Of a stretch of DNA of 64,000 nt, positions 1 to 8,994 are shown one piece after another. The stretch is taken from positions 1 through 64,000 of the forward strand of contig JAUIJD010000009.1 of the NCBI GenBank assembly GCA_030431475.1, in the 5' to 3' direction. Numbering within the stretch: the stretch's first letter is position 1; every line of letters begins with the position of its first letter. Under the pieces are notes generated by a model, which had not been told where the DNA came from, ran no database searches, and saw only the letters and a list, made by a program, of their open reading frames with translations. The DNA comes from Verrucomicrobiia bacterium (GTDB taxonomy: Bacteria; Verrucomicrobiota; Verrucomicrobiia; Verrucomicrobiales; Akkermansiaceae). The translations under genes and the position numbers were made by a program.

Positions 1-74
1 AGGATCTTGTCCTCGGCGTCGATCACGTACCACTTGCGTTCGACGTCGGACGGCTTGGCGGAGAAAGTCTTCAT
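1..74 (-). CDS. rplM: 50S ribosomal protein L13 (5' part only)
   Basis: The first 24 codons of a minus-strand gene read MKTFSAKPSDVERKWYVIDA and continue off the window edge. This matches the very conserved N-terminus of ribosomal protein L13 (the ERKWYVIDA block), an early-assembling protein of the large ribosomal subunit. The ATG start lies at 72-74. L13 is normally followed by rpsI, which would lie outside the window. The identification rests on the N-terminal motif alone but that motif is distinctive. Confidence 0.85.
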   Translation of the reverse strand, partial: MKTFSAKPSDVERKWYVIDAEDKI

Positions 75-572
75 GGTGTTCGTGGGATGTCCCGATTCAC
101 GGGGCTCGGGAGAGGGGCTCTCGATTGTCCCCCCGCGCGAAAGGGCGGGCACGCTAGGTAGCCGATTTCCGGGTGTCAATCGGAAATCCGACACGGTTCA
201 GGGCGACCTCGTTGTGACTCAAGCCATCTGATCCCGCGCTCGAAGTGGATGGGGGAACCACGAATGAACGCGGATGGACACGAATGGGGAGGTCCCATGG
301 CTCCGGCTGGGCACTCCGGGCCGTGAGATCCTGCGGGTGAGGACCTTTCTCGGAGAGATTTCTTCCGATATTTGCGTCCATTCGTGTCCATTCGCGGTGG
401 ATCACCCAAGGTGAGCCAGGCCCGGCGATACCATTGGGAAGGATCGCCTGATGGAGGCTCTGAACCGGCGGATCCGCAGGGTCTCCGCATTTTTGCCATT
501 GAATCGTCCTCGGAGATTCGCGAGCCTGCCGCCCGGAAGGGTTCCACATGGCGGCCCGTCCGTAGAGAATTC
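75..572. other. Gene-free stretch between rplM and infA
   Basis: No credible gene is seen here. It holds the leader of the minus-strand rplM gene, including a perfect 8-bp hairpin (GATTTCCG at 164-171 pairing with CGGAAATC at 181-188), a copy of a dispersed inverted-repeat element at about 251-407, and the upstream region of infA. Open frames through this stretch are antisense to each other and resemble nothing known. Confidence 0.6.
251..407. repeat. Dispersed inverted-repeat (MITE-like) element, copy 1
   Basis: Two arms of roughly 35 bp face each other. The left arm contains CCACGAATGAACGCGGATGG (from about 258) and the right arm, read in reverse, contains CCACCGCGAATGGACACGAA (ending near 402). 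The arms flank about 85 bp of unrelated sequence. The same arm motif recurs at 43381-43591 in a longer and better preserved copy, so this is a repeat family. No open reading frame for a transposase is present. Confidence 0.6.
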
Positions 573-887
573 ATGAGTAATCGAGGAAGAAGGCGAGGAG
601 GACGTCCCGGAGGACGCCGCAGACGGCGTCGTGACGATCAGGACCGTCGCCGGAAGACGTCCGGCGGGGACGGCGAAGAAAAGGCCGTTGAAGTTGAAGG
701 TGTGATCACATCGGTGCTGGCCGGGACTCAGTTCCGTGTCGAACTCCAGAGCGGTCACGAAGTGTTGGCCCACATTTCGGGCAAGATGCGGAAGCGCTTC
801 ATCCGTCTGGTCGTCGGCGACCGGGTGAAGATGGAGATGTCGCCCTACGACGTGACGAAGGCGCGCATCACCTATCGGCTGGGCTGA
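573..887 (+). CDS. infA: Translation initiation factor IF-1 with Arg-rich N-terminal extension
   Basis: IF-1 binds the ribosomal A site during initiation. The C-terminal part (about residues 38-104) is a typical S1/OB-fold IF-1: [20 protein letters not shown], then [19 protein letters not shown] and [19 protein letters not shown]. Most IF-1 proteins have about 72 residues. This one has 104 because it starts with some 30 residues of almost pure Arg, Gly and Asp. An ATG at 573 is the first plausible start, and no ATG lies nearer the conserved domain. The tail probably binds RNA non-specifically (inference). Confidence 0.88.
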   Translation: MSNRGRRRGGRPGGRRRRRRDDQDRRRKTSGGDGEEKAVEVEGVITSVLAGTQFRVELQSGHEVLAHISGKMRKRFIRLVVGDRVKMEMSPYDVTKARITYRLG

Positions 888-907
888 GGTTCCACGGGGG
901 GCGGGGT

Positions 908-1711
908 TCAGGCCCCGGCCTCGGTGAAAGCCTCGAGGGCCTCGGCGGCTCCTTTGCTCCCACGGCGTTCGATTTCGATCTCGCCGAACACGCCGGTCTG
1001 CCGGAGCAGGAACTGGTTCATCTTCATCAGTTCGAGAACGGCGAGGAAGGTGACGATGACCTCCGCCTTGGTGGAGGCGTCCTCGAAGAGACTCTCGAAC
1101 CGGCATCCCTGGCCCGAGTCGAACCGTTCGAGGAGCATTTCGATCTTGTCGGCGACGGTGTAGCGATCGTCGACGATGTCACCGAGTTCGTGCGATTCCT
1201 CGAAGCGTTTCAGCACGTTCTGGAACGCGCGGATCAGATCGAAAATCGAGACCTCCGCCAGCGGCGGGGGTTCCGGATCGACCTCCGGCTTGTCCGGCTG
1301 AAGTGCGAAGCGGTCGGCCTGCTCGACCTCGCGCTGGCTCAGGATGCTGGCGGCGTCCTTGAATTTCTTGTACTCGATGAGCTGGCGGATGAGCTCCCAC
1401 CGCGGATCATCCTCCTCGGCCTCGTCATCCGGCGGTTGCTCCTGCCGCGGGAGGAGCGTGCGGCTCTTGAGGTACATCAGATTGGCCGCCATCACGATGA
1501 ACTCGGCCGCCAGGTCGATGTTGAGCATGCGGAAAGTCTCGATGTACTTGAGATACTGCCCGGTGATGCGGGCGATCGAGATGTCCTGAATGTCGACCTC
1601 GTCCTTTTTGATGAGGTAGAGCAGCAGGTCGAGCGGTCCCTCGAAGATGTCGAGACGGACCTTGTAATCGTTTCCTTCCACGCCGAGAGAGCTAGGGGAA
1701 CGGCGCGTCAT
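908..1711 (-). CDS. scpA: Segregation and condensation protein A
   Basis: ScpA is the kleisin subunit that bridges SMC heads together with ScpB in chromosome condensation. The protein (267 residues) carries the diagnostic N-terminal block FEGPLDLLLYLIKKDEVDI and IARITGQYL (about residues 23-50), a charged linker rich in Glu and Asp, and the C-terminal winged-helix block that ends with VTFLAVLELMKMNQFLLRQ. Its length fits the family. The ATG at 1709-1711 is used. The gene converges on infA, and its start lies 68 bp from the divergent AsmA-like gene. scpB and smc are not in this window. Confidence 0.92.
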   Translation of the reverse strand: MTRRSPSSLGVEGNDYKVRLDIFEGPLDLLLYLIKKDEVDIQDISIARITGQYLKYIETFRMLNIDLAAEFIVMAANLMYLKSRTLLPRQEQPPDDEAEEDDPRWELIRQLIEYKKFKDAASILSQREVEQADRFALQPDKPEVDPEPPPLAEVSIFDLIRAFQNVLKRFEESHELGDIVDDRYTVADKIEMLLERFDSGQGCRFESLFEDASTKAEVIVTFLAVLELMKMNQFLLRQTGVFGEIEIERRGSKGAAEALEAFTEAGA

Positions 1712-1779
1712 GCGCTAGGGGAAATTTGGCCTCGCCTGCGGCAGATCCGGCCGTTCTAATCCGCCCGCATTCGTTACCC

Positions 1780-3402
1780 ATGGAAGCCGACAACCCTCAG
1801 GATTTCAATCAACGCCTGAACCAGTGGATCGCCAGTCAGGGCTTCTGGTTCCAGTTGCGCCACTCGATGTCGAGCGGTGGCGGCTGGTCGACGACGCTGT
1901 TCCACCTCCTCCGGATGCTGTTCCGCGTCGCCGTGCTGCTTCTGATCGTGTCGATCGGGGTGGGCTACTATCTGGTGAAGCGGATCGACTCCGGTAGCTT
2001 CCGAAACCAGATCCGCTCGGGTTTCGAGTCCGCGCTGAATGCGACCGACGCCAAGATTTCCGGATTCCGGCGAATCCAGGGAGAGGCGATGATCCGGCGG
2101 GTCGGGGCCACGGGCTCCGAGGACGCGTTCTTCCAGTCGCTGGAGGCCGGCAACCTGCAGTTCGACATGGGGTTTCTCGACGGCGTGACCCGGAACTGGG
2201 ACGCCGGGGTGATCCGGATGAACTGGCTCGATGCCGAGCTGCGCGCCGGGGCAAACTCGGCCGATGCGGCGAAGGCGGCGGCGGAGAGTCTCTTGTCGAG
2301 AAGGGCGGGATTCACGGTTCAGGGCATCGAGGTCAACGAGACGAGGCTCACCTGGGGGTACTTCGAGCGGGCCTACGGGGGAATCACGGACAGCGAGCTG
2401 ACGGCCACCCGGGTGGGCGAGGGTTGGCGCTTTCGTTTCCGCGGAGGGTATTTCACCCAGAACTGGATCCGACGCTTCGAGATCGATCAGCTGGTCATCT
2501 TCTGCGGACCCGAAGGTCTGGTCGTCGAGGAGGGTCTTCTGAAGTCCGGTGATGGCACGGTCCGCTTCGAGAACGTGAAGGTCGGGGGCAGTGGCGAGCT
2601 TCCCGAGATCTCCGGCACGCTGGTCTTCGAGCGGATCCCGTTGGCGTCGGTGCTGCCGCCCAATGTGGAGCAGATGGTGGAGGGCAGCTTCTCGGGTGAG
2701 CTCGAGCTGGGCGGCTCGACCAACTCCGCCGAGGGTGTGACCTTCACCGGGTCGGGCAATCTCGACGGTCCGGAGATGATCTCCGTGCGAAGTGAGCTGA
2801 AACTCTTCGAGGCGCTGGATGTGGTCGATGTCTTCAACAGCTACAAGCGGGTCGATTTCGATCAGGGAAGCTTCCAGCTTTCGACCCGCTCGGGCGAACT
2901 CGTGATCTCGCAGCTCGATCTCGTCGCCCGCGATCTCATGGAGGTGCAGGGACGGGTGACCGTGCGGCGTCCGGAGACGGAGGAACTGGAACGCCTGTTC
3001 GGAGCGGACGCGACCGGTGCGCAGACTCTCGGCGGCGGACTCGGAGCCGGGCAGGAGCAGGAGCTGCGGATGAGCCTGAAGCAGGCGGGGGAGGCGATGA
3101 AATCGGAAGAGTCGGACGAGGAGGTCAATCCGGAGGATTCCCGCTTCTTCAGCGACATTGCCGACGAACGGCGCCTGCGTCGCGATGCCATGGACCGGGC
3201 TCGCAACCTGTTCGTCTTCGACGGCGGTGTCCGGATCATGATTCCCGGCGATGCCTTCGAGCGCTCGCGGGAACTGCGGGAGCGCTTCCCGGTCGATCAG
3301 GCCAGCGGGCGCGTCGGGATCGACGTGCCGCTGCAGGGCACCCTGGGCAACCTGACGCTCGACCTGGCGGAGGAGATTCTGAGTCGCGGGGCCTCGGACT
3401 AG
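1780..3402 (+). CDS. AsmA-like inner-membrane protein, function unknown
   Basis: The 540-residue protein has one membrane helix at about residues 46-66 (LFRVAVLLLIVSIGVGYYLV) preceded by a short cytoplasmic tail. The rest is a large beta-rich extracytoplasmic part with alternating hydrophobic residues, which resembles the AsmA/DUF748-type proteins that span the envelope. A Glu/Asp-rich low-complexity segment lies near residues 425-450. An upstream in-frame TTG (1726) is possible, but the ATG at 1780 gives a normal cytoplasmic tail. It is divergent from scpA. A role in lipid transport or envelope assembly is inference only. Confidence 0.7.
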   Translation: MEADNPQDFNQRLNQWIASQGFWFQLRHSMSSGGGWSTTLFHLLRMLFRVAVLLLIVSIGVGYYLVKRIDSGSFRNQIRSGFESALNATDAKISGFRRIQGEAMIRRVGATGSEDAFFQSLEAGNLQFDMGFLDGVTRNWDAGVIRMNWLDAELRAGANSADAAKAAAESLLSRRAGFTVQGIEVNETRLTWGYFERAYGGITDSELTATRVGEGWRFRFRGGYFTQNWIRRFEIDQLVIFCGPEGLVVEEGLLKSGDGTVRFENVKVGGSGELPEISGTLVFERIPLASVLPPNVEQMVEGSFSGELELGGSTNSAEGVTFTGSGNLDGPEMISVRSELKLFEALDVVDVFNSYKRVDFDQGSFQLSTRSGELVISQLDLVARDLMEVQGRVTVRRPETEELERLFGADATGAQTLGGGLGAGQEQELRMSLKQAGEAMKSEESDEEVNPEDSRFFSDIADERRLRRDAMDRARNLFVFDGGVRIMIPGDAFERSRELRERFPVDQASGRVGIDVPLQGTLGNLTLDLAEEILSRGASD

Positions 3403-3451
3403 GGTCAGGCTCCTCTCCCTCCGGTGCGGGCGAAGGATCCCCGGGCTTCTC

Positions 3452-3841
3452 ATGCTTTTGCAGTCGGCGGGGCACGTGTTCCGGGTCATGCTCGACCCCG
3501 CCATGGATATCGACACCCAGGTTGAGCTGGAGATCCGGATCGGTGAGGAGATCGAGACACTCGAGAAGGAGATGGTCGACGGTGAAGAGGGAACGGCACC
3601 GCCCGAGTCGCTCGACGGGACGATCGGGCGCCTTTCGCGACAGGACTCCCTGATGCAGCAGGAGCTGGCGAAGGACGCCCAGCGGCGTCGCGGTCTGCGC
3701 CTCCGGTTGCTCAAGGAAGCCCGGGAACGGATGGATGGCGGAACCTACGGGATCTGCCTCGGGTGCGGCGAAGAGATCGAGGATGCCCGCCTGATCGAGA
3801 CCCCCGAAGCTCCGCTGTGCTCGCGGTGTGCCCCGGCCTGA
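3452..3841 (+). CDS. DksA/TraR-family zinc-finger protein
   Basis: This family binds the secondary channel of RNA polymerase. The 129-residue protein has a coiled-coil-prone first half (residues 20-95, many Glu, Arg, Leu) and a C-terminal C4 zinc finger with Cys102, Cys105, Cys123 and Cys126 (YGICLGCGEEIEDARLIE then LCSRC). The layout is that of short DksA-like or TraR-like proteins rather than full-length DksA. The start is uncertain: ATG at 3452 or the in-frame ATGs at 3488 and 3503. It lies 50 bp after the AsmA-like gene on the same strand. Confidence 0.82.
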   Translation: MLLQSAGHVFRVMLDPAMDIDTQVELEIRIGEEIETLEKEMVDGEEGTAPPESLDGTIGRLSRQDSLMQQELAKDAQRRRGLRLRLLKEARERMDGGTYGICLGCGEEIEDARLIETPEAPLCSRCAPA

Positions 3842-3901
3842 GTTTTTCGCCCGACTCCCATCCTTGCGGTTCTGCGGCAATGCATCATCGTCACCGCTGT
3901 C

Positions 3902-4528
3902 ATGAAAGCACTCTTGTTTCTCGGTCTTCTCGCCTCGATCAGTCTCGCAGACGAAGCCTGGACGCCGCTCTTCGACGGCAAGTCGCTCGATGGCTGGACG
4001 ACCCTCGACGGCAAGCCGATCACCCGGGGGTGGACGGTCGATGACGGCACGATCCACCGGTCCGGCCTTGGCGGTGACATCGTCACCACCGGCGAATACG
4101 GCGACTTCGTCCTCGAGTTCGAATGGAAGATCTCGAAGCGGGGAAACAGCGGGGTGAAGTACCGGGTGCAGCGCAACATCGGCCTCGAATACCAGGTGCT
4201 CGACGACGCCGAGCACCCCGACGGCAAGAAGCCGTCCCATCGGGCGGCGTCATTCTATGATCTGCTCGCGGCGCCCGACAGCAAACCGGTGAAGCCGGTC
4301 GGCGAGTGGAACCACGGCAGGATCGTCGCGAAGGGGCCGAAGCTGGAACATTGGTTGAACGGGAAGCTGGTCGCCGAGCTCGATCAGTCCTCTCCGGAGT
4401 GGCGGAAGCGTTTCGAGGCGAGCAAGTATCGTGGGAAGAAGGATTTCGGGCGGAATGCCTCTCCCATCCTCCTCCAGGATCACGGGGATCCCGTGTGGTT
4501 CCGCAACCTTCGCATCAGAAAGCTCTGA
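3902..4528 (+). CDS. Secreted DUF1080 (3-keto-disaccharide hydrolase) protein
   Basis: The 208-residue protein starts with a signal peptide (MKALLFLGLLASISLADEAW). It then has the DUF1080 fold: WTPLFDGKSLDGWT near the N-terminus, GDFVLEFEWKISKRGNSGVKY in the middle, and WNHGRIVAKGPKLEHWLNGK followed by GDPVWFRNLRIRKL at the end. DUF1080 proteins are laminin-G/concanavalin-like, are abundant in Verrucomicrobiota and Planctomycetota, and some hydrolyse 3-keto-glycosides. The gene stands alone and converges on the fucosyltransferase gene, so its substrate cannot be deduced from context. Confidence 0.88.
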   Translation: MKALLFLGLLASISLADEAWTPLFDGKSLDGWTTLDGKPITRGWTVDDGTIHRSGLGGDIVTTGEYGDFVLEFEWKISKRGNSGVKYRVQRNIGLEYQVLDDAEHPDGKKPSHRAASFYDLLAAPDSKPVKPVGEWNHGRIVAKGPKLEHWLNGKLVAELDQSSPEWRKRFEASKYRGKKDFGRNASPILLQDHGDPVWFRNLRIRKL

Positions 4529-4552
4529 CGGGTGCTTTCCCGGCGTCGCGCT

Positions 4553-5407
4553 TCAAGGACCGGGGTCGAGTCCGTTGGCGACCGGCGTCCATCCGGAGGC
4601 GGGCTGCAGGGGCCATCCGGGGTTCTCCGGTGTCCAGACCCGCCCGCCGGGTTGCTGAAGCCACGCCGCCCACCAACTGAAGGAGCTGTTGGCGACGATG
4701 GCGTGCCGACAGCGGGTCATGAGGCGGAAGTCGACCAGCTCGTCGTCGGAGGACGGGTGGAATCGAGCGGTCCCGCCCCCGAAGTCGAGATGCCGGCGTG
4801 CCCAGTCGATGTCGTCGCCGAAGATCTCGAAACGGGGGGTCGACAGTGCTTCCGTCGCCTTGGAAATACTGCGCTGGTAGTAGGCGACGTCGAGACACGG
4901 TGAGTATCGGATCCGGCGGACGTGGAGGAAGACCGTGTCGCCGGTGGCGAGTGACTTCTCGAGGTCCGGACGGTTGCCGCCCGGTGGCTCGAGTTCGCGG
5001 CGGATCCGGTCCGAGGCGTCCCGGAAGCAGGCTTCGTCCTGCCAGTAGCCGTTCAGGTGGACGATCTTCCGGTGCGATCGAAATCCGGAGAGCTGGGCGG
5101 CTCCGCGGCCGGGTTGCTCCTTCAGGTAGTCGCGCCAGACCGGGGGAAGGAGCTTCGACATCGAGCGCTTGAGCCGATGGGCCGGCGCCTTCGGGTCGCC
5201 GAGACGCAGGTCCGGGGGAGCCGCTTCGGCGTTGATCGGGAAGCGATCCAGGCGGAAGCTGCGGCCGTAGCCGTCGCGGACGAAGCCCGATGCGTCATCG
5301 AGGAACAGCTCCCGACCTTCCCGGAGCGCGAGGGCCCGGGCCGCGGCATAGCCGAAGAGCTGGTTGCCCAGGCCTCCCTTGATGATCGCGACGAGGGAAC
5401 GGCTCAT
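4553..5407 (-). CDS. Alpha-1,2-fucosyltransferase-like glycosyltransferase (GT11)
   Basis: This gene should transfer fucose (or a related sugar) from a GDP-sugar onto a surface glycan. The 284-residue protein has the GT11 signatures: GGLGNQLFGYAAARALAL at residues 11-28 and the HVRR donor-binding motif at 162-165, followed by a conserved YYQRSI helix and ANSSFSWWAAWL near the end. Length fits bacterial GT11 enzymes. Its ATG overlaps the end of the upstream gene by 4 bp, so it is the last gene of a five-gene operon. The exact acceptor is unknown. Confidence 0.88.
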   Translation of the reverse strand: MSRSLVAIIKGGLGNQLFGYAAARALALREGRELFLDDASGFVRDGYGRSFRLDRFPINAEAAPPDLRLGDPKAPAHRLKRSMSKLLPPVWRDYLKEQPGRGAAQLSGFRSHRKIVHLNGYWQDEACFRDASDRIRRELEPPGGNRPDLEKSLATGDTVFLHVRRIRYSPCLDVAYYQRSISKATEALSTPRFEIFGDDIDWARRHLDFGGGTARFHPSSDDELVDFRLMTRCRHAIVANSSFSWWAAWLQQPGGRVWTPENPGWPLQPASGWTPVANGLDPGP

Positions 5408-6570
5408 GGATCCTGTCGGTATCGTTCGAGGGAACGCTTCAAGAATGCGACGTCCCCGGGGTGCCGCTCGGAGTAGTCCGCGAGGCCCCGCCGGACTTCC
5501 GCGACGCGTTCCTCGACCTGCCCGGGTTTCAATTCCACGCCGTAGGCGCCGGCCTCCCCGTGGACGCGGTCCAGCATCCGGTCGCCGACTGCCGAGGTGG
5601 CGTGAAAGAGGTCGATCCAGTGCTCGAAGTGTGCGCCGGGCTGATCGGCCGGCGGCAGGGGTTCGGCGTTGAGCGGGTGGCCATCGAGAAAATCCCAGAC
5701 ATCGACACCACGACCGGCGTGACGGGCCAGCTCGTGGCGGTCCCTCGAGTAGTAGGGATCGGGGTCACCCATCTCGGGCGACGCCAGCTGGAAGAGGGTG
5801 TGATTGGGGGTGAGGATCAGGATGAGTCGGGTGCCGGAGGCACGGCAGCGATCGACGATGGCGTCGAGCATGGCGGTCTTCCGGGGGTCGAGGCGATCGT
5901 GTCGCGTGCGGCCCTGCACCATGCGGCTGGTGGTGGCGAGGTAGAGTCCGGCGATGAGCTGGCGCTGATGGGCGGGGAACGGCGCATCGCGCCGGAACCC
6001 CCGGGGCGTATGGTCGGATGGCTGGTCACGGGCGGCCCGACCGAGGGTGGCCCCCGAGGCGGCGATGGTGGAAATGCCCAGATGATAGCGCAGCTCTCGT
6101 TCAATCGGATCCGCCTCCCGGTCCAGCGGCGAGAGCGCGAAGTCGGTGAGGTTCCGCTTCGGGGGCGGGGTGGTCAGGTCGCCCGCGTCGATGGCGAACA
6201 CGACCACCAGCGGGCGCTCGCGGTCCATGAAATACTCGAATGCGGCGAGGTTCTCGGTCAGCCCGGCGGCGTTCAGGCCGAGGTTCGCGCAGCGCATTCC
6301 TTCGAACAGGGGATGCTCGGGGTCGAAGGCGATGTCGGCGCGGGAGGAGCCGAAGATCGCGGCGTCCCAGGTGCCGGACCGGACCAGGCCGGCCTTGGCG
6401 GTCCGGTTCCAGGTGTTTTCGATGGCGCGGTAGGGCTCGAGCGACTCGGCGGACCAGAGGGCGGGGGTGACGCGCCAGGGGTTGACGGTCGTATTGAGCA
6501 GGTAGCCGCCCAGCAGCGTCCCGCCGATCAGGATCAGCAGGAAGCGTTGGTAGCGGTGGAGGGCGTTCAC
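5404..6570 (-). CDS. Membrane-anchored SGNH/AlgJ-like protein of an acylation cassette
   Basis: The 388-residue protein has one N-terminal membrane helix (residues 8-26, RFLLILIGGTLLGGYLL) and an extracytoplasmic domain with AAIFGSSRADIAF (about residue 68), an SGNH block I-like motif. Proteins of this type (DltD, AlgJ/AlgX-like) accept acyl groups from an MBOAT partner and pass them to a polysaccharide. The gene sits 4 bp downstream of an MBOAT gene, which supports that pairing. The start codon is GTG. Acyl transfer is inferred from context; the family assignment is moderate because only block I is clear. Confidence 0.72.
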   Translation of the reverse strand: MNALHRYQRFLLILIGGTLLGGYLLNTTVNPWRVTPALWSAESLEPYRAIENTWNRTAKAGLVRSGTWDAAIFGSSRADIAFDPEHPLFEGMRCANLGLNAAGLTENLAAFEYFMDRERPLVVVFAIDAGDLTTPPPKRNLTDFALSPLDREADPIERELRYHLGISTIAASGATLGRAARDQPSDHTPRGFRRDAPFPAHQRQLIAGLYLATTSRMVQGRTRHDRLDPRKTAMLDAIVDRCRASGTRLILILTPNHTLFQLASPEMGDPDPYYSRDRHELARHAGRGVDVWDFLDGHPLNAEPLPPADQPGAHFEHWIDLFHATSAVGDRMLDRVHGEAGAYGVELKPGQVEERVAEVRRGLADYSERHPGDVAFLKRSLERYRQDP

Positions 6571-6574
6571 GGGC

Positions 6575-8113
6575 TCAGAACTGGAAATAGATGAACTCGC
6601 TGACCTTGTCGAAGTTCATGCCGATGGCGACCAGCAGGAGCACGGTCGCGATCGCGAAGAGGGGACTCGGCCGCCACTGCCACCAGTGCCGACGGCCGCG
6701 GGGCAGGGCATCGGTCGTGGGACGGTAGCGACGGAAGATCTGCTGGGTGTTCGGCACCAGCCAGCAGGCGAGCAGCGGGATGAGGACCAGCAGCGGATCC
6801 CGGCTGGCCACCACCCGGGCCGCCTTGTCGGGGAGGCCCGTGAGACCGTGGAACCCGAACATCGACTCGAGGATGGCGCGGCTGGCGGTGAGGGCGTCGG
6901 TGGTGGTGCCGGTGGGATCGAGCTCGAAGTTTCCGGCGCGGAACGGCACCCAGGCGACCGCGACGGCGACGAAGGTGAGAGCGACGGCCAGCGGGCGGGG
7001 AAGTCCCGGCAGCCCGGTTCTCCGCTGGAGATGGTGCCAGCCGTGGTTCAGGCACAGGTAGAGGCCGTGGAGGCCGCCCCAGAGGACGTAGGTCCAGCCA
7101 GCGCCGTGCCAGAGGCCGCCGAGCAGCATGGTGACCATCAGGTTGCCGTAGCGGCGGGTCGGACCGAGGCGGTTGCCGCCGAGGGGGATGTAGAGGTAGT
7201 CGCGGAGGAATCGCGAGAGCGTCATGTGCCACCGACGCCAGAAGTCGATGATGGAGGTTGCCTTGTAGGGAGAGTGGAAGTTCAGCGGAAGCCGGATGCC
7301 GAACAGGCGGGCGGCGCCGATCGCCATGTCGGAGTAGCCGGAGAAGTCGAAGTAGATCTGCATCGAGTATGAGGTCGTGGCGGTCCACGCCTCCACCATG
7401 GTCAGGGGGCGGCCGCCGGATGCGGCGAGCTCGAAGAGGGGATTCGCGATCTGGGCGCAGGGATCGGCGACCACGACCTTCTTGAAGAGCCCGATGGCGA
7501 AGATCCCGAAGCCGACCGGGAAGTGCCGTTGCCATCCGGAGCCGGCGCCGCGGCGGAACTGCGGCATCATCTCGCGGTGGTGGACGATGGGGCCTGCGAT
7601 GAGCTGGGGGAAAAAGGAGACGAAGAGCAGGTAGTCGGTGAAGTGATACTCCGAGGCCTCTCCGCGGGCGGCATCGATGAGGTAGGCGATCTGCTGGAAG
7701 GTGAAGAACGAGATGCCGAGCGGCAGCACCAGCTGGGGCATGGGAATGCCGGTGGCGCCGAGCAGGGCCGCGGTTTTCGCAAACAGGCCGCTGTACTTGA
7801 AGAAGGCGAGGGCGCCGAGGTTGGCGGCGACTCCGGTGGTGAGAAGTGCGGTGCGGCCGCGTCCCGGCCGGCCGGCGAGCTTCGACAGTCCCCGGCCCAG
7901 CGCGTAGTTGACCCCGCAGGACCCGAGGATGAGCGCGAGCCACTTCGGCGACCACGAATCTCCGGGGACCGGGATCCACCAGGCGTAGTAGACCAGGCTG
8001 GCCACCACGAGCCAGAGGACGGTGGCGCGGTAGGAGGTGCGGCGCAGCAGGAGAAAGCCGGCGAGGGTGGCCGGCAGGAAGAGAAGCAGGAAGGTGTAGG
8101 AGTTGAAGAGCAT
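6575..8113 (-). CDS. MBOAT-family O-acyltransferase (AlgI-like)
   Basis: This 512-residue polytopic membrane protein should move acyl (probably acetyl) groups across the membrane for attachment to a polysaccharide. It begins MLFNSYTFLLLFLPATLAGF, the usual AlgI-type start, and has the conserved GISFFTFQQIAYLID segment, DFSGYSDMAIGAARLFGI, and the catalytic-His block LLGGLWHGAGWTYVLWGGLH. About ten hydrophobic segments are visible. Neighbouring genes 4-5 bp away on both sides encode SGNH-type proteins, the usual partners of this family. Confidence 0.92.
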   Translation of the reverse strand: MLFNSYTFLLLFLPATLAGFLLLRRTSYRATVLWLVVASLVYYAWWIPVPGDSWSPKWLALILGSCGVNYALGRGLSKLAGRPGRGRTALLTTGVAANLGALAFFKYSGLFAKTAALLGATGIPMPQLVLPLGISFFTFQQIAYLIDAARGEASEYHFTDYLLFVSFFPQLIAGPIVHHREMMPQFRRGAGSGWQRHFPVGFGIFAIGLFKKVVVADPCAQIANPLFELAASGGRPLTMVEAWTATTSYSMQIYFDFSGYSDMAIGAARLFGIRLPLNFHSPYKATSIIDFWRRWHMTLSRFLRDYLYIPLGGNRLGPTRRYGNLMVTMLLGGLWHGAGWTYVLWGGLHGLYLCLNHGWHHLQRRTGLPGLPRPLAVALTFVAVAVAWVPFRAGNFELDPTGTTTDALTASRAILESMFGFHGLTGLPDKAARVVASRDPLLVLIPLLACWLVPNTQQIFRRYRPTTDALPRGRRHWWQWRPSPLFAIATVLLLVAIGMNFDKVSEFIYFQF

Positions 8114-8118
8114 GGCGC

Positions 8119-8994
8119 TCAGCCGGGGCGGAGCTCCGGGGCGATGAAGCCGGCATCGGCAAGCTCACGCAATGCCAGGGGCATGAGGCGTTGGGACAGG
8201 TGGGTGCCGTCGTGGAACCACGCCTTCGCCGGCCGCTCTTCCTCGGGATGGTAGGTTCCGGCGAGGGCGACGAAGGGAATGCCCGCCTCCGAGCAGTGGT
8301 GGCGGAGCCGCTCGATGTAGGCGTAGGTGACGTCCCGGCGGAGTTCCCACGGGCCGACGAAGGGGAAGGTGTGGTCGAGTCGCTCGTCGTTGGGGATGAT
8401 CTGGGGCGGACCCCAGACCAGGGGGCGGAACCCCTCGGAGGCGATCCAGCGCGGTAGCTGGATGTACTTGGAGGCGGTGGCCTCCACGACCTCGTCGATC
8501 GGCTTTCCGCCTTTCACCGCCCGGGCCATGTGGATGCGACAGTCGATCTCGCCGAATGAAAGGATGAGCTTCGATCCCGGGGCGACGTCCTTGCGCAGCA
8601 GGATGCCGAGTTTCTCTCGGGCGCGGGTCGAGGAGCCCGGATCGCCGGCCTTCCAGGCGGTGGCGGGGCCGACGTGAAAGACCCGGAAGCAGGGCAGCAG
8701 GTCGAGCCCGCGATTGATCCAGTAGGGCTTGAGCAGTGCGCTGCGCCGGTAGCGGATGAAGCGCAGGCGCTCCGAGCCGGCGAAGAACATCGTGTTGCTG
8801 TCGCCGATGCACGGGATCGTCTCGATCTCCGCCGGGGCGGGGTGGCCGAGGTGTTGCTCGAGCAGCGCCCGGCGCCGGTCGTCGAATGACGCGGTGGAGC
8901 GGCGGGGGCGGCGACGCAGGGTGGCGTCGAGATCGTCGTGCAGGGCGTCGATCTCCGCGTTGAGTTCTGGGGAGAGCGGCGGGAGGTCGATCAT
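8119..8994 (-). CDS. SGNH/GDSL-type hydrolase-like protein
   Basis: The 291-residue protein has a GDSN block (CIGDSNTMFF, about residue 64), an inner block with FGEIDCRIHMA and a C-terminal DGTHLS motif, the Asp-x-x-His pair expected for SGNH esterases or acyltransferases. No signal peptide is visible, so it may be cytoplasmic. The ATG at 8992-8994 overlaps the stop of the FkbM gene (ATGA), which supports translational coupling and argues against the longer upstream frame. It probably acts on the acylated glycan of this operon (inference). Confidence 0.78.
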   Translation of the reverse strand: MIDLPPLSPELNAEIDALHDDLDATLRRRPRRSTASFDDRRRALLEQHLGHPAPAEIETIPCIGDSNTMFFAGSERLRFIRYRRSALLKPYWINRGLDLLPCFRVFHVGPATAWKAGDPGSSTRAREKLGILLRKDVAPGSKLILSFGEIDCRIHMARAVKGGKPIDEVVEATASKYIQLPRWIASEGFRPLVWGPPQIIPNDERLDHTFPFVGPWELRRDVTYAYIERLRHHCSEAGIPFVALAGTYHPEEERPAKAWFHDGTHLSQRLMPLALRELADAGFIAPELRPG

